Shown: positions 56,045-64,000 of the stretch, one piece after another
Layout: every line of letters starts with the position of its first letter
Numbering within the stretch: the first letter of the stretch is position 1
The notes under the pieces: model-generated
Seen by the model: only the letters and a program-made list of their open reading frames with translations
Told to the model about the DNA's origin: nothing
The model's database searches: none
Assembly (NCBI RefSeq): GCF_022878925.1
Contig: NZ_CP084626.1
Span: 186,001-250,000, forward strand
Source: Caballeronia sp. TF1N1
Lineage (GTDB): Bacteria > Pseudomonadota > Gammaproteobacteria > Burkholderiales > Burkholderiaceae
DNA length: 64,000 nucleotides
Reading direction: 5' to 3'
Program-made: the position numbers and the translations under genes

Positions 56045-56296
56045 GTTGGCAGGCTGATGCGTGGCCTGATAGCTCCTCATCGTGGCTACTGTAAGCGCGC
56101 ACGGCGACGATCGGACGGAAAATGCGCTTGGGCTTCCTGCAGCGTATCTGTTTGGTTAACCCCTGTAACAACCGGGCCATTATAGAACAGGGTAATGCGT
56201 GATGGTGCGGCGCGCCATTGCCCTATTTGCAACTCAATGTGCAGTACAAAACCCGGGAAATCAATGGCTTGTGCTGACTCGTAACCGATTCCCAAC
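56045..56296 (-). other. Intergenic region upstream of ptsN
   Basis: About 250 bases between ptsN and the hpf terminator. It contains a perfect TATAAT on the minus strand (56184-56179) without a convincing -35, a candidate ptsN promoter about 135 bases from the start. No gene seen. Confidence 0.4.
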
Positions 56297-56322
56297 AAAA
56301 AAGCCGCCAAGGCGGGCGGCTT
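56297..56322 (-). terminator. Rho-independent terminator after hpf
   Basis: An 8-bp stem (56301-56308 with 56315-56322) followed on the minus strand by T-run TTTTTT including stem ends. It separates hpf from ptsN. Confidence 0.85.
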
Positions 56323-56441
56323 TGCTCTGGTCTGTGCTCTCGATGACTGTTCGGCCAAGGTTGGAGGATTCCCTCCAAACCCGCCCACCGGCTGGCGGCG
56401 GGCACGTGCAAAACGACCTCGGATCACGCGACGCGCCGCAT

Positions 56442-56801
56442 TCAGGGCGACGGCGCTTCCAGTTCTTGCGCTTCGGCGCGGTACTTGATGGCCTCGTGAG
56501 CGTGGCCCTGGATCTTGTCCTTGTGCTTGATGACCTGACGATCCAGCTTGTCCACCATCAGATCGATGGCCGCGTACATATCAACGTCACAACTCTCGAT
56601 GAAAATGTCCTTGCCCTTCACGTGCAAATTGATTTCACACTTTTGCCGCTTGTCCTTTTCCCTATGATTGTCGACCGAGAGGACAACGCTGCCGTCGATC
56701 ACTTGATCGAAGTGACGCAGCACCCTGTCCAGTTTCGTGATCACGTACTCGCGCAACGCAGGCGTCAATTCGAGGTGGTGTCCACTGATCTTCAAGTTCA
56801 T
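56442..56801 (-). CDS. hpf: Ribosome hibernation promoting factor (short form)
   Basis: Binds the 30S decoding centre in stationary phase to make hibernating 100S ribosomes. The 119-residue protein starts [20 protein letters not shown] and has the [18 protein letters not shown]-terminal helix, the short HPF/YfiA layout. The frame reaches 56876, but GGAGAG directly upstream fixes the ATG at 56801. It follows rpoN, whose operon it often shares. Confidence 0.95.
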   Translation of the reverse strand: MNLKISGHHLELTPALREYVITKLDRVLRHFDQVIDGSVVLSVDNHREKDKRQKCEINLHVKGKDIFIESCDVDMYAAIDLMVDKLDRQVIKHKDKIQGHAHEAIKYRAEAQELEAPSP

Positions 56802-56980
56802 AGTTGCTCTCCAAGCTGATGGCCGCCAGGCCAAGGCTCGTCCGATACCGGTCGGCGATGCGACTCCAGAGCGCATGAGCTACGAGCGCGTGAGGAAGGG
56901 CGCACCGGCCGGCTCGTCCGCGCATTTGCGCTGCGGCCGGTAAACGTCCGTCGCGACATGCGACAGACTATAGAGACGGG

Positions 56981-58498
56981 TCAAAGAGACTTGCGCAGAT
57001 TCACTGCGGGAATTCTCAGTGCCTCGCGATACTTGGCGACAGTGCGCCGCGCGACCACGAAGCCTTGTTCCGCCAGCAGTTCGGCGATGCGGCTGTCTGA
57101 AAGAGGAGTTTTAGGGTCTTCCGCTCCTATCAGTTGCTTGATGAGGGCCCGGATCGCCGTGGACGATGCCGCGCCTCCAGTGTCAGTCGAAACATGCGAT
57201 CCGAAGAAGTACTTAAATTCAAGCGTCCCGAATGGGGTGAGCATGTACTTTCCGGTCGTCACGCGTGAAACCGTCGACTCGTGTAAACCCAGCGTATCAG
57301 CAATTTCCCTCAAAACCAAGGGCCGCATGGCGATTTCGCCATGAGCGAAGAAGTTCTTCTGACGCTCGACAATGGCCTGCGCGACGCGAAGAATCGTCTC
57401 GAATCTCTGCTGAATATTCTTGATGAGCCAGCGCGCTTCCTGAAGTTGTTGCCGCAACGAACCGCTGCCCGGATCACCACGGTTGTTGCGCAAAATGTTC
57501 GCGTACAAGTGGTTGATACGCAGCTTCGGCACAATCTCCGGATTCAACTCGGCGGTCCACCCGCCAGACATCTTGCGCACGAGAATGTCCGGTACGACGT
57601 AATCGGCTTCGCTCTTGCCATAGGCAGCTCCTGGAAACGGCTCCAATGACTTGATCAGCAAATGCGCGTCCCGGAGCGAATCGTCGCTCGCCTTCAGATG
57701 CTTGCGCAGACGCGTGAAATCTCGCGCGGCAAGCAATTCCAGATGATTGTTGACGATGTCCAGCGCGAGCGTGCGCGTGGGCGAACCATCCAGTCGCAGC
57801 AATTGCAGCTTCAAACATTCGGATGCCGAGCGGCCGCCCACACCGGGCGGATCGAAACTCTGCAGCAAGGCGAGTGCCGCGCTAAGTTCGTCGACATCGA
57901 CTTCAAGTTCGTCGGGCAGATCGGCCTGGACTTCTTCGAGCGTAGCCGTGAGATAACCGTCTTCGTCCAATGACTCGATCAGGAACGTGATCAGCGCGCG
58001 ATCGCGCTGGTTCGCCGACGTCATGCGCAACTGCGCGGTCAGATGGTCGCGCAGCGTCGTGGTCGATTCGTGGATTTGCAGCGGCGGGAGATCGTCGTCG
58101 TCGGAGGCATTGTTCGAACGGCCATAGTCTTCGAGGTTCCACGAACTCGAGTCCGCACCGTTGTCGGAGCCCATGCCGTTGTATTCGTCGACACCTTGCG
58201 GCTCGCCGTTCTCCGAGCGATCGGAACTCGACGTGCTCGATGACGAGCCGTTGCTCATCATGGGTTCGGGCGCCGAATTGTTCGAAGCGGGAGACGAGAT
58301 CAGCGAGCCGTCTGCCGCGACGCGCAGCGGGCTCGCGATCCAGTCGTCCTCGTTCTCGAGCAGCGGATTTTGCGCGATGGCCATTGCCACTTCCTGCTGC
58401 AATTCGAGCGTCGACAACTGCAGCAGCCGAATGGACTGCTGCAGTTGTGGGGTCAGCGCAAGATGCTGCGATAGTCGGAGTTGGAGGCTGGCTTTCAT
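56981..58498 (-). CDS. rpoN: RNA polymerase sigma-54
   Basis: The alternative sigma factor needing enhancer-binding ATPases. The 505-residue protein has the Gln/Leu-rich region I ([20 protein letters not shown]), an acidic, Ser/Asn-rich region II (about 55-130), and the C-terminal DNA-binding part with the helix-turn-helix [20 protein letters not shown] and the RpoN box [10 protein letters not shown]. The hpf and ptsN genes follow. No sigma-54 promoter with good spacing was seen in this window. Confidence 0.97.
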   Translation of the reverse strand: MKASLQLRLSQHLALTPQLQQSIRLLQLSTLELQQEVAMAIAQNPLLENEDDWIASPLRVAADGSLISSPASNNSAPEPMMSNGSSSSTSSSDRSENGEPQGVDEYNGMGSDNGADSSSWNLEDYGRSNNASDDDDLPPLQIHESTTTLRDHLTAQLRMTSANQRDRALITFLIESLDEDGYLTATLEEVQADLPDELEVDVDELSAALALLQSFDPPGVGGRSASECLKLQLLRLDGSPTRTLALDIVNNHLELLAARDFTRLRKHLKASDDSLRDAHLLIKSLEPFPGAAYGKSEADYVVPDILVRKMSGGWTAELNPEIVPKLRINHLYANILRNNRGDPGSGSLRQQLQEARWLIKNIQQRFETILRVAQAIVERQKNFFAHGEIAMRPLVLREIADTLGLHESTVSRVTTGKYMLTPFGTLEFKYFFGSHVSTDTGGAASSTAIRALIKQLIGAEDPKTPLSDSRIAELLAEQGFVVARRTVAKYREALRIPAVNLRKSL

Positions 58499-58557
58499 GG
58501 CAAATTTTTATTCATTGTAGAGAGTTTGCCACGCGCGCGAAACCTCGCGGCGAATCC

Positions 58558-58589
58558 AAAAAAGCGTGTGCCGCCTCGGTGGGCGGCAC
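58558..58589 (-). terminator. Terminator-like hairpin after lptB
   Basis: An 8-bp stem (58568-58575 with 58582-58589) with a T-run four bases further on the minus strand, between lptB and rpoN. It implies that rpoN has its own promoter. Confidence 0.65.
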
Positions 58590-58647
58590 GTAAAAATTGC
58601 ACTTGCGACTTGATGCGGCGCGGTACACGCGCCTTTCGTCCTACGCG

Positions 58648-59430
58648 TTACATGCGGAAATGCTCACCCAGATAAACGCGCCGCACGTTTTCATTCTCGA
58701 TGATCTCGCTCGGCGCACCCGCTGCCAGCACGCTGCCATCGCTGATGATGTACGCGTGGTCGCAAATGCCGAGCGTCTCGCGCACGTTGTGGTCCGTGAT
58801 CAGCACGCCGATGTTGCGCTGCTTCAGAAACTTCACGATTTTCTGGATTTCCAGCACCGCGATAGGATCGACGCCCGCGAACGGCTCGTCGAGCAGGATG
58901 AAGCTCGGGTTAGTTGCAAGCGCGCGCGCAATTTCAACGCGCCGGCGCTCGCCGCCCGACAGCGACAATGCCGGATTCTCACGCAGATGCGCAATCTGCA
59001 GTTCATCGAGCAGGGCTTCGGCGCGCTGTGTAATGGCGTCTTTGGACAGGCGTTTGCCCGTTTCGTCCGTCTGCAGTTCGAGCACCGCGCGAATGTTCTG
59101 CTCGACGGTGAGCTTGCGAAACACCGAGGCTTCCTGCGGAAGATACGACAAACCGAGATGCGCGCGCTGGTGAATGGGCAGAAGGCTGATCGAGGTATCG
59201 TCGAGCACGATTTCGCCTGCGTCGAGCGGCACGAGGCCGACGATCATATAAAACGACGTAGTCTTGCCTGCGCCGTTCGGCCCAAGCAGACCGACGACTT
59301 CGCCGCTCTTCACATCGAGCGACACGTCTTTCACCACGGTGCGCGAGCCGTAACGCTTCTTCAGATTGCGCACGACCAGCGAGCTCGACTGGCCTTCCGG
59401 CTTACGGTGGGGCATGGCTGGCGAGTTCAC
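58648..59430 (-). CDS. lptB: LPS export ABC transporter ATP-binding protein LptB
   Basis: The ATPase powering LPS extraction from the inner membrane. The 260-residue protein has Walker [17 protein letters not shown], the Q loop [13 protein letters not shown], signature [15 protein letters not shown] and Walker [20 protein letters not shown] start at 59430 overlaps the lptA stop (GTGA); an ATG 15 bases later is the alternative. The partner genes lptA and lptC lie upstream. Confidence 0.96.
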   Translation of the reverse strand: MNSPAMPHRKPEGQSSSLVVRNLKKRYGSRTVVKDVSLDVKSGEVVGLLGPNGAGKTTSFYMIVGLVPLDAGEIVLDDTSISLLPIHQRAHLGLSYLPQEASVFRKLTVEQNIRAVLELQTDETGKRLSKDAITQRAEALLDELQIAHLRENPALSLSGGERRRVEIARALATNPSFILLDEPFAGVDPIAVLEIQKIVKFLKQRNIGVLITDHNVRETLGICDHAYIISDGSVLAAGAPSEIIENENVRRVYLGEHFRM

Positions 59431-60128
59431 TGCTGCGGCGTTCCCTTTAGAGTGTTCGACGGTGCAAGCGTGGCGGGCGGGCCATCCAGCGACGCCGCGT
59501 TGCCGCTGCGCGGCGCGAGCATGGCGCGCACGCGGCCGGTCGGATTGCCTGGTGAGGCCACGTCCTTGCCAGCGGTTGCCGTGTAGAAGTCTTTCTGACC
59601 GTCGTAGGTGATGACGCTGCCGTGCACTTCGTCCTGCACCTTGGTCAGGCCTTGCAGGCGGCGCACGGTGGCGCGCGTCGTGAGTTTGGTGAAGTCGTTC
59701 TTGCCGTCGTAGTCGATACGAACCGCGTTGCCGTCGATGTACTCATCGAGACCATCGCGCTTTTGACGGAAGTACGAGAGATTGTTGCCGGTCGAGGTGC
59801 CGGTCGCGTACTGATAGCCCTGTGGATCTTGCGTGACATCGACGCGATCCGCCTTGATGACGATCGTGCCTTTGGTCGCGACGACGTGACCGGTGAACAC
59901 GTTCTTCTGGTTCAGGTCGTCGTAGGACATGTTGTCCGCTTCGATGTTGAGCGGCTTGTCGCGGTCGGCCTTTTCGGCGTGCGCCGCAGTTGGCAGCGCC
60001 AGCATCGCGGTAAGCGAAGTCAGCGAGACCAGGGCGGCCGCGAGCCCGGCCCGCACGGCGTGCGCGGTGCGGCGCGCGAACATTGCGCGCGTGTGGCCGC
60101 CATCGGGACGAGGGAAGCTTTGGTTCAT
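59427..60128 (-). CDS. lptA: LPS transport periplasmic protein LptA
   Basis: Forms the periplasmic bridge carrying LPS to the outer membrane. The 233-residue precursor has a long signal region (ending TAAHA-EK near residue 53) and the OstA-like beta domain with [39 protein letters not shown] Pro/Ala-rich tail follows. The frame opens at 60188, but [11 protein letters not shown] at 60128 is preferred. Overlaps lptB by 4 bases. Confidence 0.93.
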   Translation of the reverse strand: MNQSFPRPDGGHTRAMFARRTAHAVRAGLAAALVSLTSLTAMLALPTAAHAEKADRDKPLNIEADNMSYDDLNQKNVFTGHVVATKGTIVIKADRVDVTQDPQGYQYATGTSTGNNLSYFRQKRDGLDEYIDGNAVRIDYDGKNDFTKLTTRATVRRLQGLTKVQDEVHGSVITYDGQKDFYTATAGKDVASPGNPTGRVRAMLAPRSGNAASLDGPPATLAPSNTLKGTPQQ

Positions 60129-60168
60129 GCAGTCACAAAATTCGGAAGGATTTGCCGGGATAACTAGG

Positions 60169-60771
60169 TTACTTTGACGAGCCGCCATTGATGTCCGACG
60201 CGGCTATCGCGCCGCGCACGTTACCAAAGAGCTTCATTTCCCGGGTCACGTTGTTGTAGTTCATGCCGTTGGCCGTCATCACGGACGGGCCGCGCTGAAG
60301 TCTAACCGGTTTTTCCGTCTCGATGACATCGTCGTTCACCAGCACGCGAAAATGCTGCGAATCCGCTTGCATCTGCGGATCGCCGAAACCGGCTGCGCGC
60401 AGGATGCGGGCGTTGTCGTAGAGATCGACGATGGACACGTCGCCGTTCACCGTGCCGCGCTGCGCCGTCGCCGTGACGGTGGGCTTTTGCGGCTGGAACA
60501 TGCGCATGGCGGGCAGCGTCAGGTCGCTGTTTTCGTCGTCTTCGTAATGCACCATGGACTTGGCCGTAAGGCGATACTGCGTCGTGCCCGAGGTATCGAG
60601 TTCGGAGACGGAAAAATTCTCGGCGAAGTAATCGGCGGTATGACGCTTTGGCTGCTCGGGCGCGGGCGCGCCGGACGGCAGCGTGCTCTGCAGAAGCCAA
60701 TAGGTGATGCCCGCGAGCGCCGCCATGGCGACGAGCGGCAGCAAGGAGGAGAAACGGCCGGGACGAGGCAT
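60169..60771 (-). CDS. lptC: LPS export ABC transporter periplasmic protein LptC
   Basis: A 200-residue bitopic protein linking LptBFG to LptA. One N-terminal transmembrane helix (about residues 10-27, PLVAMAALAGITYWLL) is followed by the OstA-like periplasmic domain with PKRHTADYFAENFSVSELD and a second half NDDVIETEKPVRLQRGPSVM. It starts 4 bases after the kdsC stop. Confidence 0.93.
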   Translation of the reverse strand: MPRPGRFSSLLPLVAMAALAGITYWLLQSTLPSGAPAPEQPKRHTADYFAENFSVSELDTSGTTQYRLTAKSMVHYEDDENSDLTLPAMRMFQPQKPTVTATAQRGTVNGDVSIVDLYDNARILRAAGFGDPQMQADSQHFRVLVNDDVIETEKPVRLQRGPSVMTANGMNYNNVTREMKLFGNVRGAIAASDINGGSSK

Positions 60772-60775
60772 TGGC

Positions 60776-61342
60776 TTATTCTCCGAGCGCCGCGGCTAGC
60801 AGCGCGTCGTAGCGGTTCTGCGCGCGCAAGATGACGTCGCAGACTTCGCGCACCGCGCCTTGACCGCCACGCGCTTCGGCCACGAAATGCACGCGTTGGA
60901 TCACCTCCGGATGCGCGTTCGCCGGCGCGGCCGCGAAACCGCAGCGGCGCATCACGGCGAGGTCGGGCCAGTCGTCGCCCATGTAGCCGGCTTCGTCGGC
61001 TGCTATTTTGGTCGCGGCGAGCAACTCGGCGAGGGCAACGGTCTTGTCCGCGACGCCCTGATAAAGATGCGTGACGCCCAGTTCCTTCGCGCGCGCCGCG
61101 ACGATGCCCGACTTGCGGCCCGTGATGATCGCCGTCTGCACGCCGACCGACTGAAGCATCTTCACGCCGTGGCCGTCGAGCGAGTTGAACGATTTCATCG
61201 CGTCGCCTTCGGCGGTGAAGAAGAGGCTGCCGTCGGTGAAGACTCCGTCGACATCGAAAATCATGAGCTTCACGCGGCTCGCGCGTTCGATAGCGGACGC
61301 GGCGGATGCGTCAGAAGCGGCGGAAGAAGGCGTTTGCGCCAT
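60776..61342 (-). CDS. kdsC: 3-deoxy-D-manno-octulosonate 8-phosphate phosphatase
   Basis: Dephosphorylates Kdo-8-P in LPS core synthesis. A 188-residue HAD-superfamily enzyme: motif I MIFDVDGVFTDGSLFF, motif II IITGRKSG, and motif III GYMGDDWPDLAVMRRCGFA. An Ala/Ser-rich N-terminal extension of about 20 residues precedes the core. The ATG overlaps the kdsD stop by one base. Confidence 0.96.
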   Translation of the reverse strand: MAQTPSSAASDASAASAIERASRVKLMIFDVDGVFTDGSLFFTAEGDAMKSFNSLDGHGVKMLQSVGVQTAIITGRKSGIVAARAKELGVTHLYQGVADKTVALAELLAATKIAADEAGYMGDDWPDLAVMRRCGFAAAPANAHPEVIQRVHFVAEARGGQGAVREVCDVILRAQNRYDALLAAALGE

Positions 61343-62325
61343 CAGATCACCTTCTTGGAAAAGAGGTCGTGCATGTTCAGCGCGCCGATCAGTGTCGCGT
61401 CGGCGTCCACGACCAGCATCTGATTGATACGAAAGCGCTCCATCAGTTCCACGGCTTCGACGGCAAGATGGTCCGGACCGATCGTGCGCGGATTACGCGT
61501 CATGACATCGGCGAGTTTCAGCGCGCGGAAATCGCCGTCGCGCTGCAGGATGCGACGCAGGTCGCCGTCCGTGAAGATGCCTTCCACGTGACGATCGCCA
61601 TTGATGACCGCCGTCATGCCCATGCGCTTGGCTGTGATCTGAAAGAGCGCGTCCGATACCGTGGCGTCGAGCGAGACGACCGGCACTTCGTCGCCCACGC
61701 GCATTACGTCGCGCACATAAGTCAGGAGGCGCCGGCCGAGCGCGCCGCCCGGATGCGAACGCGCGAAATCCTCGGGACCGAAGCCGCGCGCATCGAGCAC
61801 GGCGACGGCGAGGGCATCGCCCATGGCAAGCGCGGCCGTGGTGCTGGCCGTGGGCGCGAGATTCATGGGACACGCTTCCTTTTCGACGCGCACGTTCAGA
61901 TGCATGTCCGCAAGTTGCGCGAGGCTGGATTCGGGCCGTCCCGTAATGGCGATGAGTTTTGCGCCAAGACGCTTGATGAGCGGCAAAATAGCGACGAGTT
62001 CCTCGGTTTCGCCCGAGTTGGACAACGCGATGAAAATGTCGTCGGCCGTGACCATGCCCAGGTCGCCGTGGCTCGCCTCGGCCGGATGCACGAAGAACGC
62101 CGGCGTGCCCGTGCTTGCGAGCGTGGCGGCGAACTTGCGCGCCACGTGTCCCGACTTGCCAATGCCGGACACGACCACGCGCCCGCGGCAGGCAAGCAGC
62201 GTTTCGACTGCGTTCGTGAAGTTTTCGTCGAGAAGTTCTGAAAGCCCGCGAACGGCGTCGGCTTCGATCTGGATCACGTCGCGAGCGAGTCCCAGTGCCC
62301 GGTCGCCATTGATTTTCGCTATCAT
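61342..62325 (-). CDS. kdsD: Arabinose-5-phosphate isomerase
   Basis: Converts ribulose-5-P to arabinose-5-P, the precursor of Kdo. The 327-residue protein has an N-terminal SIS domain (GRVVVSGIGKSGHVARKFAA, EASHGDLGMVTADDIFIALS) and two C-terminal CBS domains (about 205-325). The frame extends upstream to 62427, but MIAKINGDRAL at 62325 is the sensible start. Divergent from the antiporter gene; the 161-base gap shows no clear boxes. Confidence 0.95.
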   Translation of the reverse strand: MIAKINGDRALGLARDVIQIEADAVRGLSELLDENFTNAVETLLACRGRVVVSGIGKSGHVARKFAATLASTGTPAFFVHPAEASHGDLGMVTADDIFIALSNSGETEELVAILPLIKRLGAKLIAITGRPESSLAQLADMHLNVRVEKEACPMNLAPTASTTAALAMGDALAVAVLDARGFGPEDFARSHPGGALGRRLLTYVRDVMRVGDEVPVVSLDATVSDALFQITAKRMGMTAVINGDRHVEGIFTDGDLRRILQRDGDFRALKLADVMTRNPRTIGPDHLAVEAVELMERFRINQMLVVDADATLIGALNMHDLFSKKVI

Positions 62326-62486
62326 GCGCGGAGTATAGCAAAGGCGTTTCTTCGCCGCGCCGCTCGAGGGCGTGACGCGCCGCCGCCTATCCGCCCCCGC
62401 AGGCCCCGGCGTCAGGGGCCTTTCCACGACACCGTCGCGCGACCTTCGCGCGTGCCGGAACGCCGACGAACGAGGACGCTGGACGG

Positions 62487-64000
62487 ATGATTTCTCCGCT
62501 CGAAATGACGCTGTTGTTGCTGCTCTGCTCAGTGGCAGGCGTCGTCGTATTTCGCTTTTTCAATTTGCCGCCGATGCTCGGTTATCTGACCGTCGGCATT
62601 ATCGTGGGTCCGCATGCGGCCGGCATCGCGCCGGATAGCGACCGCGCCCAGCATCTCGCCGAATTCGGCGTGGTGTTCCTGATGTTTTCCATCGGACTCG
62701 AATTCTCGCTGTCGAAGCTGCGCTCGATGCGGCGCATCGTGTTCGGACTCGGCGCGAGCCAGGTCGGGGCGACCATCGTGCTTGCGCTGCTGTTCGGCTG
62801 GATCGCCAATTTCTGGATTTCGATGTCCTGGCAGGCGAGCTTCGCGCTCGGCGGCGCGTTGTCGATGTCCTCGACCGCGATCGTCAGCAAGCTGCTCGCG
62901 GAACGGCTCGAACTCGAATCGGAGCACGGTCGCAACATCTTCGGCGTGTTGCTGTTTCAGGATCTGGCGGTGGTGCCGCTGCTCATCATCATCGCGGCGT
63001 TCGGCAACGGCAATTCGTCGCAACTCGCGATGTGGCTCGGCATCGCGGCAATCAAGATCGTGGTCGCGTTGACGGTGCTGCTGTTCATCGGCCAGAAGTT
63101 CATGACGCGCTGGTTCGATCTGGTCGCGCGCCGGCGCTCGCAAGAGCTCTTCATGCTGAACCTGTTGCTGGTGACGCTCGGCGCCGCGTTCATCACCGAC
63201 AAGTTCGGGCTGTCGCTTGCGCTCGGCGCATTCATCGCGGGCATGTTGATCGCCGAGACACCTTACCGGCATCAGGTGGAAGAGGACATCAAGCCGTTTC
63301 GCGACGTGCTGCTCGGGCTTTTCTTCGTGACGACCGGCATGCTCCTGAACCCGCGCGTGATCTGGGAGCATCCGTTCCTCGTGCTCGGCTTTCTGATCCT
63401 GCCGATTCTGCTCAAGGCCGTGATGATCACCGGGCTCTCGCGCCTGTTCGGCGCGACGCCGGGCGTCGCCATGCGCACGGGTCTCGGGCTTGCGCAGGCG
63501 GGCGAATTCGGCTTCGTGCTGCTGAATCTGATTCTGGATTCGCATCTCGTCGATCCGACCATCCTGCAGGCCATTCTTTCCGCGATGCTGCTGTCCATGC
63601 TCGCCGCGCCGTTCATCATCCAGAACGCCGACCGGATCGTGCTGCGGCTGTCGTCGACGGAATGGATGCTGCAATCGCTGCAAATGACGAAGATCGCGAC
63701 GCAAAGTCTCAAGCAAAGCGGTCACGTGATCATTTGCGGATACGGCCGCGCCGGGCAGAATCTCGCGCGCATGCTGGAGCAGGAAGGCATTTCCTACGTG
63801 GCGCTCGACCTCGACCCGGATCGCGTGGCGGCAGCGGCGGCGGCCGGCGAATCGGTCGTGTTCGGCGATGCCGGGCGCCGCGAATCGCTGCTCGCGGCGG
63901 GTCTGCATCGCGCGGCGACGGTCGCGATCACCTACGCGAATACGCCATCCGCGATGCGCGTGCTCCACAACATCCACGAACTCGCGCCCACCTTGCCGGT
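62487..64000 (+). CDS. CPA2-family monovalent cation:proton antiporter with TrkA-N domain, 5' part
   Basis: A KefB/KefC-like membrane antiporter, cut by the window end after 504 codons. The membrane part (about residues 1-385) has the FNLPPMLGYLTVGIIVGP, AEFGVVFLMFSIGLEFS and GLAQAGEFGFVLLNLIL segments of the CPA2 family. The cytoplasmic RCK/TrkA-N domain begins near 405 with the NAD-binding motif VIICGYGRAGQNLARMLE. In Burkholderiaceae this gene often follows the lpt-kds block in divergent orientation. Potassium efflux is the family role; gating by glutathione is not shown here. Confidence 0.9.
   Translation, partial: MISPLEMTLLLLLCSVAGVVVFRFFNLPPMLGYLTVGIIVGPHAAGIAPDSDRAQHLAEFGVVFLMFSIGLEFSLSKLRSMRRIVFGLGASQVGATIVLALLFGWIANFWISMSWQASFALGGALSMSSTAIVSKLLAERLELESEHGRNIFGVLLFQDLAVVPLLIIIAAFGNGNSSQLAMWLGIAAIKIVVALTVLLFIGQKFMTRWFDLVARRRSQELFMLNLLLVTLGAAFITDKFGLSLALGAFIAGMLIAETPYRHQVEEDIKPFRDVLLGLFFVTTGMLLNPRVIWEHPFLVLGFLILPILLKAVMITGLSRLFGATPGVAMRTGLGLAQAGEFGFVLLNLILDSHLVDPTILQAILSAMLLSMLAAPFIIQNADRIVLRLSSTEWMLQSLQMTKIATQSLKQSGHVIICGYGRAGQNLARMLEQEGISYVALDLDPDRVAAAAAAGESVVFGDAGRRESLLAAGLHRAATVAITYANTPSAMRVLHNIHELAPTLP

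Overview
The window reads as a core-chromosome segment of a Burkholderiaceae beta-proteobacterium (Paraburkholderia/Caballeronia/Burkholderia type). The evidence is high GC with strong GC3 bias, familiar gene blocks (ptsI-moeB-ctpA-gpmA-grxC-secB-gpsA; rapZ-hprK-ptsN-hpf-rpoN-lptBAC-kdsCD; lolB-ispE-tRNA-Gln-prs-rplY-pth), a cytochrome aa3 oxidase cluster and an nag PTS cluster. No insertion sequence, integrase, phage gene or CRISPR array was seen. Genus and species are inference only.

Layout. 1-10 kb: 3' part of ptsI, moeB, a C-terminal processing protease, gpmA, then rhodanese-grxC-secB-gpsA, followed by trmL, comF and a BioC-like methyltransferase. 10-20.6 kb: a cytochrome c oxidase cluster holding DUF2244, coxB (fused to cytochrome c and OmpA domains), coxA, a 46-residue membrane protein, ctaG, DUF2970, coxC, SURF1, a SCO-like protein, heme A synthase, heme O synthase and SCO; one small membrane gene lies antisense inside it. 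20.6-23.1 kb: YciI, an orphan MetQ-like binding protein and a MarR-GNAT fusion. 23.4-30.9 kb: a GlcNAc cluster (GntR regulator, nagA, SIS deaminase, EIIA-HPr-EI fusion, EIICB with a second degenerate EIIB). 31-33.6 kb: a short-repeat tract, rpoH with a perfect CIRCE operator, pagL and a DUF4440 protein. 33.6-39 kb: leuA with an apparent leucine-rich leader peptide, ybiB, a fumarylpyruvate/acetoacetate hydrolase with a maleylacetoacetate isomerase, and a LysE/ArgO exporter. 39-40.4 kb: a Fic-domain protein with a changed active-site motif and a palindromic operator; base use suggests insertion. 40.5-64 kb: housekeeping genes (ftsY, rsmD, coaD, ferredoxin, hisC, pth, rplY, prs, tRNA-Gln, ispE, lolB, TPR protein, mutM, mutY, LON-domain protein, rapZ, hprK, ptsN, hpf, rpoN, lptB/A/C, kdsC, kdsD) ending in a truncated CPA2 antiporter.

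How parts fit. Two complete phosphoryl-transfer starts are present: the general EI at the left edge and the GlcNAc-specific EIIA-HPr-EI fusion that would feed NagE. HprK, RapZ and PtsN form the regulatory PTS block beside rpoN. The oxidase cluster carries structural subunits together with copper chaperones (CtaG, SCO, a second SCO-like protein), SURF1 and heme A synthesis. The lpt-kds block serves LPS transport and Kdo synthesis, and pagL elsewhere in the window would edit lipid A.

Most notable items: (1) a 25-codon leader ORF upstream of leuA with six leucines, four coded by the rare CTA codon, followed by alternative hairpins; (2) a perfect CIRCE element whose arms overlap a candidate rpoH promoter; (3) a Fic protein with Gln in place of the catalytic His and a 13-bp inverted-repeat operator; (4) the COX2-cytochrome c-OmpA fusion; (5) the duplicated EIIB of NagE.
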